A stretch of 64,000 nucleotides of DNA from an uncultured Streptococcus sp. (GCF_905372115.1 NZ_CAJPNR010000001.1:124001-188000); one strand, 5' to 3'. Positions 51,681 to 61,299 are shown, counted from the first letter of the stretch. A program made the numbers and translations. The notes: generated by a model not told the origin, from the letters alone.

Positions 51681-52784
51681 ATGAAAAAAGTATTTCAATA
51701 CGCGACCTTGCTTCTAGCAGGAATGAGCTTAACAGCCTGTGCCTTGCTTCCGACTTCAAATCAGGATATTCCAAGTAAGCAAAGTCAGGAGAAGAAGGAC
51801 AAGAAAGCAGCCAGCAATGGGCAAGTAGAGGTCAAGATTAAGGAAGGCCAGTTTATTTTGCCAAGCAATGGGGCCGCTGATTCAAAATACTTAGCTTTGT
51901 CATTGGAAATTAAGAATAAAACGGATGAAAAAATCATGATTTCCTCTTCAGACATTGGCTTTTATGATTCAGAAGGTGAGAAAATCCAGCCGGTCGGAGT
52001 TTATGATGATGCAGAAAACTTTAAAATACTAAAATATGAAGATTTAGCTAAGGGAAAGACTCTGTCTGGTTATCTTGTATTTAAGGTTGAAAAGGATAAA
52101 AAATATGAACTGCACTATGAGAAGAAAACTTATGATGCTGATGAGAAAAGCAAAGAAATCAAGCTAAATGTTGATCCTTCGAGTTATCCTGATCAAATCG
52201 AAGATTCAAAGAAATTAGCTTCTGATTATCTGAATGCCGTTTTCTTAGGTGGAGACGCTAAAAGCAAAGACAAGGCAAAGTCGTCCAAGAGCAAGGAAGA
52301 TTTTGTCTTGGGCGGCGATTTGGAGCAAGATAAAAAGGACTTTAGAGCAGCTTTTGCTGAAGACTTCAAACGTAAATTGCATGACTATCCCTTTACTGAT
52401 AAGGAAGTCAATGCCTTTATCGATGCCTATGTGGAAAATAATGCAAAGCGCTCCGAAATTTCTTATACAGTAGCCCAGTACATGCCGAATGAGATAGTGA
52501 TTAAGATTAAACCGAGAACGGTCAGTCTAAGCAAAACCATCCTGAACTACAGTAAAGAGTTTTCTGACAAGCATCGTTCTGAGTATGCGAATCTTTCGGA
52601 ATTCTATAAAGCACAAGATAAGAATTATGCTGATGACATGATGGCTGGATTGGACTCACGGCCGCTCCTCACTCCAGAACGAGATTATCAGTTAAAATTT
52701 GTCAAAACTGATGGCAAATGGGTCTTGGAGCGTGATTTTTCTTATGAATCCATTGTCATCTCCTTCGAAGGTGATATATCCTAA
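51681..52784 (+). CDS. Lipoprotein with DUF4352-like and DUF5105-like domains
   Basis: 367 aa. Signal peptide KKVFQYATLLLAGMSLTAC with lipobox LTAC. Residues about 45-160 are an Ig-like domain (KYLALSLEIKNKTDEKIMIS) of the DUF4352 kind. About 180-360 resembles DUF5105 (KKLASDYLNAVFLGGD, KLHDYPFTDKEVNAFIDAYV). GGAG (51671-51674) fits ATG 51681 better than ATG 51678. Surface-exposed, function unknown. Confidence 0.82.
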   Translation: MKKVFQYATLLLAGMSLTACALLPTSNQDIPSKQSQEKKDKKAASNGQVEVKIKEGQFILPSNGAADSKYLALSLEIKNKTDEKIMISSSDIGFYDSEGEKIQPVGVYDDAENFKILKYEDLAKGKTLSGYLVFKVEKDKKYELHYEKKTYDADEKSKEIKLNVDPSSYPDQIEDSKKLASDYLNAVFLGGDAKSKDKAKSSKSKEDFVLGGDLEQDKKDFRAAFAEDFKRKLHDYPFTDKEVNAFIDAYVENNAKRSEISYTVAQYMPNEIVIKIKPRTVSLSKTILNYSKEFSDKHRSEYANLSEFYKAQDKNYADDMMAGLDSRPLLTPERDYQLKFVKTDGKWVLERDFSYESIVISFEGDIS

Positions 52785-52786
52785 TA

Positions 52787-52810
52787 CAATAATTAGAGGG
52801 CTAATTATTG
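52787..52810 (+). terminator. Hairpin after the lipoprotein gene
   Basis: CAATAATTAG (52787-52796), loop AGGG, CTAATTATTG (52801-52810): perfect 10-bp stem, A/T-rich with an imperfect T-tract, so a modest terminator. Confidence 0.65.
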
Positions 52811-52828
52811 ATTATTTGCTCTCTATTT

Positions 52829-52858
52829 TTGTGTCCGCGTCCAGCTTTGTGCTATACT
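52829..52858 (+). promoter_or_regulatory. Promoter of the M20 amidohydrolase
   Basis: TTGTGT (52829-52834), 18 bases, TATACT (52853-52858), 38 bases before the start. Confidence 0.55.
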
Positions 52859-52896
52859 GGATGGTAGCTAGGTGTATTCGAGTAAAGGAGTCTGCC

Positions 52897-54039
52897 ATGA
52901 AAAAATTTTATGATAAACTGATGCAAACGCGGCATTATCTTCATCAGCATCCAGAGCTGTCTGGTCAGGAATTTGAGACGACGGCTTTCCTAAAAGGCTA
53001 TTTGGAAGATTTGGAGATTAGGATTTTGGATTCCGGCCTGAAAACGGGCTTGGTTGCCGAGGTTGGCTCTGGCAAGCCGATTATTGCCCTGAGGGCTGAT
53101 ATCGATGCTCTGCCCATTTTGGAGCAGACTGGTCTGCCTTACGCCAGTCAGAATGCAGGCGTCATGCACGCTTGCGGACATGATTTTCACCAGACCAGCC
53201 TTTTGGGGGCAGCGGAGCTGCTCAAGGCTATGGAAGGAGATTTGAGAGGGACGATCCGTCTGATTTTCCAGCCAGCTGAGGAAACTTCTCAGGGAGCCAG
53301 TCAGGTTCTTGCGACAGGTCTGCTGGACGATGTGTCTGCTATTATCGGCTTTCACAATATGCCCCAGCTTAAGGCGGGACAGCTGGCACTTAAAGCTGGA
53401 GCCATGATGGCTGGAGTTGAGAAGTTCAAGGTGGAGGTAGAAGGCGTCAGCAGCCATGCGGCTAGGCCAGATCTGGGTGTTGATACAGTATTGACCTTGA
53501 CTAGTATGATTCAAAATCTGCAGGCTCTAGTGGCTCGCACTATGTCTCCTTTTGAAGCGGCTGTCTTATCTGTGACTCATATCGAAGCAGGGGCGACTTG
53601 GAATGTACTGCCGCAGTCGGGCTTTTTTGAAGGGACTATCCGTAGCTTCAATCCGACCTTGCAGCAGCGTCTCAAGGAAGACTTTATCCGAATTGTAGAG
53701 AATACAGCGGAGAATTTTGGAGCTCAGGCCAGGATTTCTTGGGACCATACTCCGCCAGTGACCTATAATGACCCCGAATTAGCTGAGCTGCTCTATGAGC
53801 ACTCACAGAATCTGGCTGAGGTCCTACCTGCCAGTCCTTCCTCTGCTGGAGAAGATTTTGCCTTTTATCAGGAGAAGCTTCCAGGCGTCTTTGCCTTTAT
53901 CGGCTCAAATGGGGCAGAAAATGCTCCTGATCTCCATCACGACAGCATGGTCATTGACGACGAAGCCTTCAAAGTTTCCGTTCCTTACTATGTCGAAAGT
54001 GCTCTCTTTCTCCTGCAGCACTACAGGCAGAAAGTTTAG
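52897..54039 (+). CDS. M20-family amidohydrolase (hippurate/N-acetyl amino acid type)
   Basis: 380 aa metallohydrolase. Seen: TRHYLHQHPELSGQEFETT, ALRADIDALPI, the metal site VMHACGHDFHQTSLLGAAEL, LIFQPAEETSQGAS with the catalytic Glu, SSHAARPDLGVDTV and PSSAGEDFAFYQ. Family members remove acyl groups from amino acids or act as IAA/hippurate hydrolases; the substrate cannot be fixed. The start is ATG 52897 behind AAAGGAG; the open frame upstream to 52699 overlaps the previous gene and is not coding. Confidence 0.9.
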   Translation: MKKFYDKLMQTRHYLHQHPELSGQEFETTAFLKGYLEDLEIRILDSGLKTGLVAEVGSGKPIIALRADIDALPILEQTGLPYASQNAGVMHACGHDFHQTSLLGAAELLKAMEGDLRGTIRLIFQPAEETSQGASQVLATGLLDDVSAIIGFHNMPQLKAGQLALKAGAMMAGVEKFKVEVEGVSSHAARPDLGVDTVLTLTSMIQNLQALVARTMSPFEAAVLSVTHIEAGATWNVLPQSGFFEGTIRSFNPTLQQRLKEDFIRIVENTAENFGAQARISWDHTPPVTYNDPELAELLYEHSQNLAEVLPASPSSAGEDFAFYQEKLPGVFAFIGSNGAENAPDLHHDSMVIDDEAFKVSVPYYVESALFLLQHYRQKV

Positions 54040-54097
54040 TGAATGGCTGCATCAAAGCTGATAAAGAAAAGCTATCACCTCCATAAAAAATATATAA

Positions 54098-54126
54098 TGG
54101 TCAAGTTTCTCCTTATTTGATATGAT
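54098..54126 (+). promoter_or_regulatory. Promoter of the amino-acid-binding lipoprotein
   Basis: TGGTCA (54098-54103), 17 bases, TATGAT (54121-54126). Confidence 0.55.
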
Positions 54127-54157
54127 AAAGAAAGACTTTTTAGGAGGAATTCGAAAT

Positions 54158-54985
54158 ATGAACCTGAAGAAAACCTTGAAATACTTCTCTCTGGCAGCCG
54201 TCAGTGTCTTGGCCATTGGTGCCTTGGTGGCCTGCTCATCATCAAGTGAGAAGAAAACAGAGAAAACAAAGGTAGAAGTCGGAACAGTGGGGACGACCAA
54301 ACCATTTTCATACGAGGATAAAGACGGTAAACTGACTGGCTATGATATCGAAGTCCTTCGTGCTATCTTTAAGGGCTCAGACAAGTATGAGGTCAATTTC
54401 AATAAGACCAAGTGGGCTTCTATTTTCTCAGGTCTGGACAGCGACCGCTACCAGATCGGTGCTAATAATATCAGCTACTCTGAAGAACGGGCTAACAAAT
54501 ATCTCTATGCTAGTCCATATGCGAAAAATCCAACAGTTTTAGTTGTCCGTAAAGGTGAGGGAATTAAATCGCTGGATGACATTGGCGGCAAGTCTACTGA
54601 GGTTGTTCAGGGGACTTCAACAGCTCAGCAACTAGAGGACTACAACAAGGAACATAGTGATAATCCGACAAAAATCAATTATACGGACGGAACCATTCAG
54701 CAAATCTTGGCCAATCTGAATGACGGCCGTACGGACTATAAGATTTTTGAGCGCATAACTGTAGAGTCTATTATCAAGGACCAAGGCTTGAATAATCTGG
54801 AAGTGATTGAGCTTCCAAGCGACCAGCAGCCTTATGTCTATCCGATTATTGCAAGCGGTCAGGAAGACTTGCAAAAATTTGTCAACAAGCGAATCAAAGA
54901 ACTCTATGAGGATGGTACGCTTGAAAAACTATCACAAGAATTCTTTGGCGGCTCTTACCTGCCAGATGCAAAAGACATCAAGTAA
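54158..54985 (+). CDS. Amino-acid ABC transporter substrate-binding lipoprotein
   Basis: 275 aa family-3 solute-binding protein. Signal peptide [20 protein letters not shown] with lipobox LVAC. Ligand-binding fold: [50 protein letters not shown] and [20 protein letters not shown]. It resembles the pneumococcal AatB-type protein (SP_0148) from memory. No permease or ATPase gene is nearby, so it must pair with a transporter encoded elsewhere. The start is ATG 54158, 10 bases after AGGAGG; the ATG at 54122 overlaps the -10 region. Confidence 0.88.
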   Translation: MNLKKTLKYFSLAAVSVLAIGALVACSSSSEKKTEKTKVEVGTVGTTKPFSYEDKDGKLTGYDIEVLRAIFKGSDKYEVNFNKTKWASIFSGLDSDRYQIGANNISYSEERANKYLYASPYAKNPTVLVVRKGEGIKSLDDIGGKSTEVVQGTSTAQQLEDYNKEHSDNPTKINYTDGTIQQILANLNDGRTDYKIFERITVESIIKDQGLNNLEVIELPSDQQPYVYPIIASGQEDLQKFVNKRIKELYEDGTLEKLSQEFFGGSYLPDAKDIK

Positions 54986-55046
54986 GAAATCCCATCAAGT
55001 CCAGTCTGCAATTTGGCTGACTAGACTTTGATACAAGAAATACGAT

Positions 55047-55078
55047 AAGGGCGGGGAAGCTTATTTCCCCAGCCCTTT
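55047..55078 (+). terminator. Terminator after the binding protein
   Basis: AAGGGCGGGGAA (55047-55058) pairs with TTCCCC-A-GCCCTT (55065-55077; one bulged A) around GCTTAT, followed by a weak T-tail. GC-rich and stable; some read-through into the next gene is possible. Confidence 0.75.
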
Positions 55079-55102
55079 ATCTGCTGTTAATAGGAGTAAC
55101 GC

Positions 55103-56485
55103 ATGCCTTTCTCAACTGAGACTGAACAAATCAAGAAATTTGAAAACGACGAGGTAGCCCAGCACTATTTTGAAGTGCTGCGGACCTTGATTTCTAAAAA
55201 ATCAATCTTTGCCCAGCAGGTTGGCCTTCAGGAAGTAGCCAATTATTTAGGAGAGATTTTTACAGCTGCAGGTGCCAAGGTCATGATTGACGACAGCTAT
55301 ACTGCTCCATTTATTTTGGCGGAGTTTCTTTCTTCAAATCCTGCTGCTAAGACCATTATTTTCTACAACCACTACGATACAGTGCCGGCAGATGATGACC
55401 AGCCTTGGACCAATGATCCCTTTACACTGTCAGTTCATTACGGGGTCATGTATGGGCGAGGAGTGGATGATGACAAGGGGCACATTACCGCTCGTCTGAC
55501 GGCTGTTCGCAAGTATATTCGAGAGCATGGTGATTTGCCAGTCAATATCATCTTTATGATGGAAGGGGCAGAAGAGTCTGCTTCGACAGACTTGGATAAA
55601 TATTTGGCCAAGCATCGCAAACGCCTACGCGGAGCGGATTTGCTGGTCTGGGAGCAAGGCAGCCGCAACAATCTAGGTCAGCTGGAAATCTCAGGCGGTA
55701 ACAAGGGAATTGTTACTTTTGACATGACGGTCAAAAGTGCAGATGTAGACATCCATTCCAGCTTTGGCGGGGTCATCAATTCTGCTTCCTGGTATTTGCT
55801 CAATGCTCTATCCAGCTTGCGCAGTCCAGACGGTCGAATCCTGGTTGAGGGCATTAATGAGCAGATTCAAGAGCCAAATGAACGGGAGCTGGCTCTGATT
55901 GAGGAATATGCCCTGCGGACTCCTGAAGAGTTGAGTCAAGTCTATGGCTTGAAATTACCGGTTTTGCTGGACGAGCGGAAGGAATTTCTCCGTCGCTTTT
56001 ACTTTGAGCCTTCGTTGAATATTGAAGGATTCGGATCAGGCTATCAAGGCCAAGGGGTTAAAACCATTTTACCTTCAGATGCCCAGGCTAAGATGGAGGT
56101 TCGTCTGGTGCCAGGTCTGGAGCCAGAGGATGTGTTAGACAAGATTCGTCAGCAGCTGGACAAGAATGACTATCCAGCGGTTAAGCTGACCTATACCTTA
56201 GGAGAGATGAGCTATCGCAGCGACATGAGCGCGCCTTCCATTCTCAATCTTATCGAGCTGGCTAAAGATTATTACCAAGAGGGCATCTCTGTTCTGCCGA
56301 CCTCAGCTGGAACTGGTCCGATGCACACGGTTTATGAAGCCTTGGAGGTTCCTATGGTGGCTTTCGGACTTGGAAATGCTAACAGCCGAGACCATGGCGG
56401 AGATGAGAATGTGAAAATTGCTGACTACTATACGCACATAGAGCTCATTCAAGACTTGATTGGCAGTTATCGTCGAGCTGACTAG
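55103..56485 (+). CDS. M20-family dipeptidase/peptidase
   Basis: 460 aa, M20/M25/M40 metallopeptidase with an internal dimerisation domain. Metal-binding motifs: IIFYNHYDTVPADDDQPWTN (His and Asp), GVMYGRGVDDDKGHITARL, IIFMMEGAEESAS (catalytic Glu) and the late GLGNANSRDHGGDENVKI. It probably releases amino acids from dipeptides. In pneumococcus the homologue lies next to the same binding protein and the methionine ABC genes, which are absent here. The following ECF gene starts 19 bases after the stop. Confidence 0.9.
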   Translation: MPFSTETEQIKKFENDEVAQHYFEVLRTLISKKSIFAQQVGLQEVANYLGEIFTAAGAKVMIDDSYTAPFILAEFLSSNPAAKTIIFYNHYDTVPADDDQPWTNDPFTLSVHYGVMYGRGVDDDKGHITARLTAVRKYIREHGDLPVNIIFMMEGAEESASTDLDKYLAKHRKRLRGADLLVWEQGSRNNLGQLEISGGNKGIVTFDMTVKSADVDIHSSFGGVINSASWYLLNALSSLRSPDGRILVEGINEQIQEPNERELALIEEYALRTPEELSQVYGLKLPVLLDERKEFLRRFYFEPSLNIEGFGSGYQGQGVKTILPSDAQAKMEVRLVPGLEPEDVLDKIRQQLDKNDYPAVKLTYTLGEMSYRSDMSAPSILNLIELAKDYYQEGISVLPTSAGTGPMHTVYEALEVPMVAFGLGNANSRDHGGDENVKIADYYTHIELIQDLIGSYRRAD

Positions 56486-56504
56486 CAGCGGGAAAGGAAG
56501 GCTT

Positions 56505-57098
56505 ATGCTATACTCTATAAGAAAAGACAAACTGAAGCAGGCTGGCTTCTTTTACCTCTTTTATTTCCTAGCCATGATCTTAGGCGTCTTGATTGGACTT
56601 CTATTTGACCGCTCAGGCAATATGTTTTACGCTCCAGCTTTTACAGCTTTCTTTGGCGGAGTTCTGTTCATCTTCTATACAGAGAAAATAAAGACCTTCG
56701 GTCTGATCAGCGGCTTAGGCTGTCTGCTAGGTTTCTTCTTTCTGCTCAGTCGACATGGCTTTGGAGCCTTTCTACCAGGTTTGATTTGCGGTGTTTTAGC
56801 GGATCTTATAGCTCGGTCAGGCAGCTATCAAAGGACTGTTAGAAGCTTGCTGGCTTTTATGGTTTTCAGCTTTAGCACAGCGGGTCCTATTTTCCTAATG
56901 TGGCTGGCGCCCAAGCAGTATGAAGCTAGTCTTCTTGCCAGAGGAAAGACTCAGGCTTATATCGAGCAAGTCATGCTTAAGCCAGAACCCAGCTTAGTCC
57001 TCTGGTTTATAGCCAGCATTTTACTGGGCGCTTTACTTGGAGCCCTGTTAGGAAGGAAGATCCTCAAAGCAAGACTTTCCAAGTCAGCTTCGGCCTAA
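56505..57098 (+). CDS. ECF transporter S component, MptD/Trep_Strep family
   Basis: 197 aa membrane protein with about five to six hydrophobic helices (AGFFYLFYFLAMILGVLIGL, FTAFFGGVLFIFYTEK, LISGLGCLLGFFFLL, LLALLLGA-type C-terminus). It resembles the Trep_Strep/MptD group of putative ECF S components. The start is ATG 56505 after GGAAAGGAAGG; the upstream frame to 56460 lies in the peptidase gene. It probably binds a small vitamin or nucleoside and needs a shared EcfA/EcfT module from elsewhere. Confidence 0.75.
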   Translation: MLYSIRKDKLKQAGFFYLFYFLAMILGVLIGLLFDRSGNMFYAPAFTAFFGGVLFIFYTEKIKTFGLISGLGCLLGFFFLLSRHGFGAFLPGLICGVLADLIARSGSYQRTVRSLLAFMVFSFSTAGPIFLMWLAPKQYEASLLARGKTQAYIEQVMLKPEPSLVLWFIASILLGALLGALLGRKILKARLSKSASA

Positions 57099-57129
57099 AT
57101 ACCATTGAAAATATAACTAAGGAGAAAAC

Positions 57130-57975
57130 ATGAACAATTTACTCGTACTCCAGTCGGACTTTGGTCTGGTAGATGGAGCCGTGTCAGCCATGATTGGAGT
57201 GGCGCTAGAAGAGTCGCCCACTCTGAAAATTCATCATCTGACTCACGATATCACCCCTTACAATATCTTTGAGGGAAGCTATCGTCTCTTTCAGACAGTT
57301 AATTACTGGCCAGCAGGAACGACCTTTGTGTCGGTAGTGGATCCGGGTGTCGGATCCAAGCGTAAGAGTGTGGTAGCCAAGACTAAAAAAGGTCAGTACA
57401 TCGTGACGCCTGATAATGGCACCTTGTCTTTCATCAAGAAGCATGTTGGCATTGAGGCTATTCGGGAAATTTCTGAGGTGGAAAATCGCCGCAAGGATAC
57501 GGAGCATTCTTATACTTTCCACGGCCGTGATGTCTATGCCTATACGGGTGCTAAGCTAGCCAGCGGCCATATCAGCTTTGAAGAGGTTGGACCAGAGCTC
57601 AAGGTCGAAGACATTGTCGAAATTCAGGTAGTCGAAACCACGCTTGCAGATAATTATGTCAGTGGAGCTATTGATATCCTGGATGTTCGTTTCGGCTCTC
57701 TCTGGACCTCTATCACTCGCGAGGAATTCTGCACCTTGAAACCGGAATTTGGTGACCGCTTCGAGGTTACCATCTACAACAATGACATGCTGGTTTATCA
57801 AAACCAAGTAACCTATGGCAAGTCCTTTGCGGATGTCCGCATCGGTCAGCCTATCCTCTATATCAACTCCCTCTATCGGGTTGGCTTAGCGATTAACCAA
57901 GGTTCCTTTGCTAAGGCCTACAATGTTGGTGTCGGTGCCCAGTGGCATATTGAAATCAAGAGAATTGAAAATTAA
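57130..57975 (+). CDS. SAM hydroxide adenosyltransferase (DUF62)
   Basis: 281 aa. Hydrolyses S-adenosylmethionine to adenosine and methionine in characterised homologues. Motifs: [20 protein letters not shown] (Asp), [30 protein letters not shown], and the [18 protein letters not shown] region with the His-Asp-Arg set typical of the hydrolase. It sits between two S components of ECF transporters, so adenosine, methionine or a related nucleoside may be the shared substrate; that is inference. RBS AAGGAG before ATG 57130. Confidence 0.93.
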   Translation: MNNLLVLQSDFGLVDGAVSAMIGVALEESPTLKIHHLTHDITPYNIFEGSYRLFQTVNYWPAGTTFVSVVDPGVGSKRKSVVAKTKKGQYIVTPDNGTLSFIKKHVGIEAIREISEVENRRKDTEHSYTFHGRDVYAYTGAKLASGHISFEEVGPELKVEDIVEIQVVETTLADNYVSGAIDILDVRFGSLWTSITREEFCTLKPEFGDRFEVTIYNNDMLVYQNQVTYGKSFADVRIGQPILYINSLYRVGLAINQGSFAKAYNVGVGAQWHIEIKRIEN

Positions 57976-57986
57976 GGAAGAAGAAA

Positions 57987-58529
57987 ATGAAAAATAATAC
58001 AATCAGAAACGTAGTCGCAACAGGAATTGGAGCTGCCCTATTCGTGGTCATCGGAATGATCAATATCCCAACGCCTGTGCCCAATACCAGCATTCAGCTC
58101 CAATACCCTCTGCAAGCTCTTTTTAGCGTCATCTTTGGACCTATCGTTGGTTTCCTTATGGGCTTCATTGGCCATGCCATTAAAGACGCTATGAGCGGTG
58201 GCGGACTTTGGTGGTTCTGGATTGCCGGTAGCGGAGTCTTCGGTCTATTAGTTGGCGTCTTTAGAAAATTCTTCCAAGTGGAAGAAGGAAAATTTGAAGT
58301 CAAGGATATTATCCGCTTTAACTTGATTCAGTTTGGAGCCAATGCAATCGCTTGGCTAATCGGCCCGATTGGTGACGTGATTGTATCTGGTGAGCCGGTC
58401 AATAAGGTTATTGCTCAAAGTATTGTAGCAATTCTGGTGAATTCTGCGACAGTAGCTGTCATCGGAACTGTCTTGCTGACTGCTTACGCTCGCACCCGCA
58501 CCCGCGCAGGAAGTCTCAAAAAAGATTAA
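57987..58529 (+). CDS. ECF-type S component, UPF0397 family
   Basis: 180 aa membrane protein. Signature [39 protein letters not shown] and [20 protein letters not shown] are typical of UPF0397. In pneumococcus the homologue is followed by ABC ATPase and permease genes. Here a terminator follows at 58554, so it depends on an energising module encoded elsewhere. It starts 11 bases after the SAM hydrolase gene with GGAAGAAG as RBS. Confidence 0.92.
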   Translation: MKNNTIRNVVATGIGAALFVVIGMINIPTPVPNTSIQLQYPLQALFSVIFGPIVGFLMGFIGHAIKDAMSGGGLWWFWIAGSGVFGLLVGVFRKFFQVEEGKFEVKDIIRFNLIQFGANAIAWLIGPIGDVIVSGEPVNKVIAQSIVAILVNSATVAVIGTVLLTAYARTRTRAGSLKKD

Positions 58530-58553
58530 TCATAGTAGTTTCTATCAAAGAAT

Positions 58554-58582
58554 AGCTGCCTATACGACTGGGCGGCTTTTTT
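58554..58582 (+). terminator. Terminator after the UPF0397 gene
   Basis: AGCTGCC (58554-58560) pairs with GGCGGCT (58571-58577; one G-U), followed by TTTTTT. Confidence 0.85.
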
Positions 58583-58754
58583 GCTAGTGGTGAATTATAC
58601 AGTTGTCCACTAGGAACTGGAAAATTTAAGCAATTCATGACTTCCCAAAAGTACTTACAATATAAGACGATATATTTAGATGAGCTAAAAGACAAGAGCA
58701 AATGTTAGAACAGCTCTTGCTGATCTGAATTTTGTAGATTTTTCTAGTCTTTTT

Positions 58755-58783
58755 TTGAAAACGCTTTAAATTTGTACTATAAT
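58755..58783 (+). promoter_or_regulatory. Strong promoter in a gene-poor region
   Basis: TTGAAA (58755-58760), 17 bases, TATAAT (58778-58783). It is among the best promoters in the window, yet no intact gene follows for 440 bases. It could drive a small RNA, the decayed segment, or the aldolase gene at 59227. Confidence 0.7.
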
Positions 58784-59087
58784 AGAGAACAGGAGTCGGT
58801 AAGTTCGTTGCCAACGAATCAAGATTAACCAAAGATTTGAATAGTTTAAAGTCCTTGGTTTCTTATGTGACTCAGCTAGTTCCAACGTGTTATTGATGAT
58901 TGTGCCTCCAGTGTTTTGGCAGCAGAATCAGCTGCCCTGACGGCTGGATGTCTGGACCTGTAAGATATAGATATGGTTTGGGTAGAAAAGGTTTCAGTTG
59001 AGTTGGTTGTGACTTGCAATTTTTGCACTTCTTGATTCGTAAAAGAGAGCCCTTTTAATCTTTAGGCTCAGGGATCATCGAATTCCA
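58784..59087. other. Apparently degenerate segment
   Basis: All frames are broken by stops. Two possible hairpins: AACCAAAGA/TCCTTGGTT (about 58828-58861) and a perfect GGCAGC/GCTGCC stem (about 58919-58936). No T-tract follows either. It may be the remains of an upstream gene, with the fragment at 59088 as its end. Confidence 0.45.
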
Positions 59088-59213
59088 ATGTGTATTTTAG
59101 GTAAAATTGGTCAGTTTGGCTGGATGGCCTTCATGATGACCATTGTTGTTTTTGTTCTACTTGTTGTAATGACAAGCGCTATTTGTAATAAAGGCTTAAA
59201 TGAAGAAGCCTAG
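59088..59213 (+). pseudogene. C-terminal remnant of a membrane protein
   Basis: A 41-residue frame, MCILGKIGQFGWMAFMMTIV continuing through a strongly hydrophobic stretch to [10 protein letters not shown]. It looks like the last membrane helix and cytosolic tail of a transporter (PTS EIIC- or MFS-like). No RBS precedes the ATG, and the frame is closed upstream. The end overlaps the aldolase RBS, as in an operon. Remnant status is inferred; a real small membrane protein is possible. Confidence 0.4.
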
Positions 59214-59226
59214 GAGGACATGTGGT

Positions 59227-59871
59227 ATGAAATTTTTCTTAGATACAGCTGATGTGGCGGCTATCAAAGAGATTAATGAATTAGGTGTTGTGGATGGCGT
59301 AACAACTAACCCAACAATTATTTCCCGTGGAGGCCGCGATTTTAAAACGGTTATTCAAGAAATCTGTGAGATTGTAAGTGGTCCTGTTAGTGCAGAAGTT
59401 ACTGGCTTGACAGCACCTGAAATGATTTCAGAAGCACGGGATATTGCTAAGTGGGCTGATAACGTTGTTGTCAAAATTCCAATGACAACGGAAGGCTTAA
59501 AAGCTGTCTCTGTCCTTTCAAAAGAGGGAATTAAAACAAATGTTACCTTGATTTTTACAGTTTCTCAAGGACTCATGGCTATGAAAGCTGGAGCTACCTT
59601 CATCAGTCCTTTTGTTGGACGTTTGGAAGATATCGGAACAGATGCCTATCAACTGATTGCAGATTTGCGCACGATTATTGATATTTATGATTTTGAAGCT
59701 GAAATCATCGCAGCTAGTATTCGTAATGCAGCGCATGTTGAAGCTGTTGCAAAACTTGGTGCTCACATTGCGACCATTCCGGATAATTTATTTGAAAAAA
59801 TGACGCAGCATCCACTGACTACCAATGGAATAGCTCAATTTATGAAGGATTGGGAAGCATTTAAAAAATAA
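59227..59871 (+). CDS. Transaldolase-like fructose-6-phosphate aldolase (MipB/TalC)
   Basis: 214 aa, the length of the short transaldolase group. Seen: [35 protein letters not shown], the Schiff-base Lys in [15 protein letters not shown] (about 85), [20 protein letters not shown] and [11 protein letters not shown]. It may cleave fructose 6-phosphate or act as transaldolase. The start is ATG 59227, 9 bases after AGGAGG; the in-frame ATG at 59200 lies before that RBS. In other streptococci this gene follows sugar PTS genes, which here seem lost. Confidence 0.93.
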   Translation: MKFFLDTADVAAIKEINELGVVDGVTTNPTIISRGGRDFKTVIQEICEIVSGPVSAEVTGLTAPEMISEARDIAKWADNVVVKIPMTTEGLKAVSVLSKEGIKTNVTLIFTVSQGLMAMKAGATFISPFVGRLEDIGTDAYQLIADLRTIIDIYDFEAEIIAASIRNAAHVEAVAKLGAHIATIPDNLFEKMTQHPLTTNGIAQFMKDWEAFKK

Positions 59872-60175
59872 GTTTTGGGCCAGGTATGGGAAATAACGGT
59901 CTCTGCCTCTGACTATATTTTAAGCAGGCCATAGCGACTGAGAAGACTTTGGCTCTTTGTCAACGGAACTAGGTTTCTAATAAGCTAAGATTTGGAGAAG
60001 ACCAGTTTGGTCTTCTCTTTTTGACGTTTAGAGCTGTGGAAATTGCTTCTGAAATTCTGTAAGATAATAGAAGAAAAAAAGCGCTTTGAGAAGTATTTGG
60101 ATCAATTGGAAGAAGAGTGATAACTTGTCCTTCTCGCTTAAACTTTCCAGCTCTGCTATTTTTCAAACAAATATT
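59872..60175. other. Intergenic region after the aldolase
   Basis: Contains the terminator at 59996-60023. Downstream is a frame without a start codon (about 60025-60120) coding a charged helical stretch ending EKYLDQLEEE, possibly a gene remnant. Nothing else is supported. Confidence 0.5.
59996..60023 (+). terminator. Terminator after the aldolase region
   Basis: GAGAAGACCA (59996-60005) and TGGTCTTCTC (60009-60018), perfect 10-bp stem with GTT in the loop, followed by five Ts. It is 125 bases after the stop codon. Confidence 0.9.
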
Positions 60176-60204
60176 TTGCCCAACTTTTCTTCTCGCGTTA
60201 TAAT
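60176..60204 (+). promoter_or_regulatory. trhO promoter
   Basis: TTGCCC (60176-60181), 17 bases, TATAAT (60199-60204). Confidence 0.7.
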
Positions 60205-60261
60205 AAATAGATGAATTAAAAAATTCAGAAAATTTTATAGAGAAAAGAGAGTTGAAATCTT

Positions 60262-61248
60262 ATGGCAAAAGATATTCGCGTCCTACTTTACTACAAATAT
60301 GTTCCGATTGAGAATGCTGAGAAATTTGCAGCTGATCATCTGGCCTTCTGTAAATCTATTGGTCTGAAAGGCCGTATCTTGGTAGCAGATGAGGGAATCA
60401 ATGGAACGGTTTCTGGTGATTATGAAACCACTCAAAAATACATGGATTATGTACACAGCCTTCCGGGCATGGAAGACCTTTGGTTCAAGATTGACGAAGA
60501 AAATGAGCAAGCCTTCAAGAAAATGTTTGTTCGCTACAAGAAAGAAATTGTCCACTTGGGCTTGGAGGACAATGATTTTGATAATGACATCAACCCGCTG
60601 GAGACAACAGGAGCTTACCTATCACCTAAGGAATTTAAGGAAGCCCTCTTGGACGAAGATACTGTTGTCCTAGATACTCGTAACGACTATGAGTACGATC
60701 TGGGTCACTTCCGCGGAGCCATTCGTCCAGATATCCGCAACTTCCGTGAGTTGCCACAATGGGTCCGTGATAACAAAGAGAAGTTCATGGACAAGCGCGT
60801 GGTTGTTTACTGTACTGGTGGTGTTCGCTGTGAGAAATTCTCAGGCTGGATGGTGCGTGAAGGATACAAGGATGTTGGTCAGCTTCATGGCGGTATCGCG
60901 ACTTACGGCAAGGATCCAGAAGTTCAAGGTGAGCTTTGGGATGGTAAGATGTATGTCTTTGATGAGCGTATCTCCGTTGATATCAACCATGTTGATCCAG
61001 TTGTGATTGGGAAAGACTGGTTTGACGGTACTCCTTGCGAGCGCTATGTCAACTGTGGCAATCCAGAGTGCAACCGTCGCATCCTGACTTCAGAAGAAAA
61101 CGAAGATAAATACCTCCGTGGCTGTTCTCACGAATGCCGTGTTCATCCTCGCAATCGCTATGTGGCTGAAAACGGCCTGAGCCAAGCAGAAGTGGTGGAG
61201 CGTTTGGCTGCGATTGGAGAAAGCTTGGAGACACTGGTGGCTCAGTAA
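60262..61248 (+). CDS. trhO: TrhO, tRNA uridine 5-hydroxylase (rhodanese-like)
   Basis: 328 aa, UPF0176 family. N-terminal ferredoxin-like acylphosphatase-type domain ([36 protein letters not shown]). Central rhodanese domain with active-site loop [17 protein letters not shown]. Cys-rich C-terminus ([36 protein letters not shown]), probably metal-binding. TrhO hydroxylates U34 of tRNAs in an oxygen-dependent way. Monocistronic, own promoter and terminator. Confidence 0.95.
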   Translation: MAKDIRVLLYYKYVPIENAEKFAADHLAFCKSIGLKGRILVADEGINGTVSGDYETTQKYMDYVHSLPGMEDLWFKIDEENEQAFKKMFVRYKKEIVHLGLEDNDFDNDINPLETTGAYLSPKEFKEALLDEDTVVLDTRNDYEYDLGHFRGAIRPDIRNFRELPQWVRDNKEKFMDKRVVVYCTGGVRCEKFSGWMVREGYKDVGQLHGGIATYGKDPEVQGELWDGKMYVFDERISVDINHVDPVVIGKDWFDGTPCERYVNCGNPECNRRILTSEENEDKYLRGCSHECRVHPRNRYVAENGLSQAEVVERLAAIGESLETLVAQ

Positions 61249-61264
61249 TCGCATAGTAAAGATT

Positions 61265-61299
61265 AAAAACTTTAGACAAATTTACTGTCTAAAGTTTTT
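61265..61299. terminator. Strong terminator after trhO
   Basis: AAAAACTTTAGACA (61265-61278) and TGTCTAAAGTTTTT (61286-61299), perfect 14-bp stem with a 7-base loop; symmetric A- and T-runs allow action in both directions. Confidence 0.93.
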
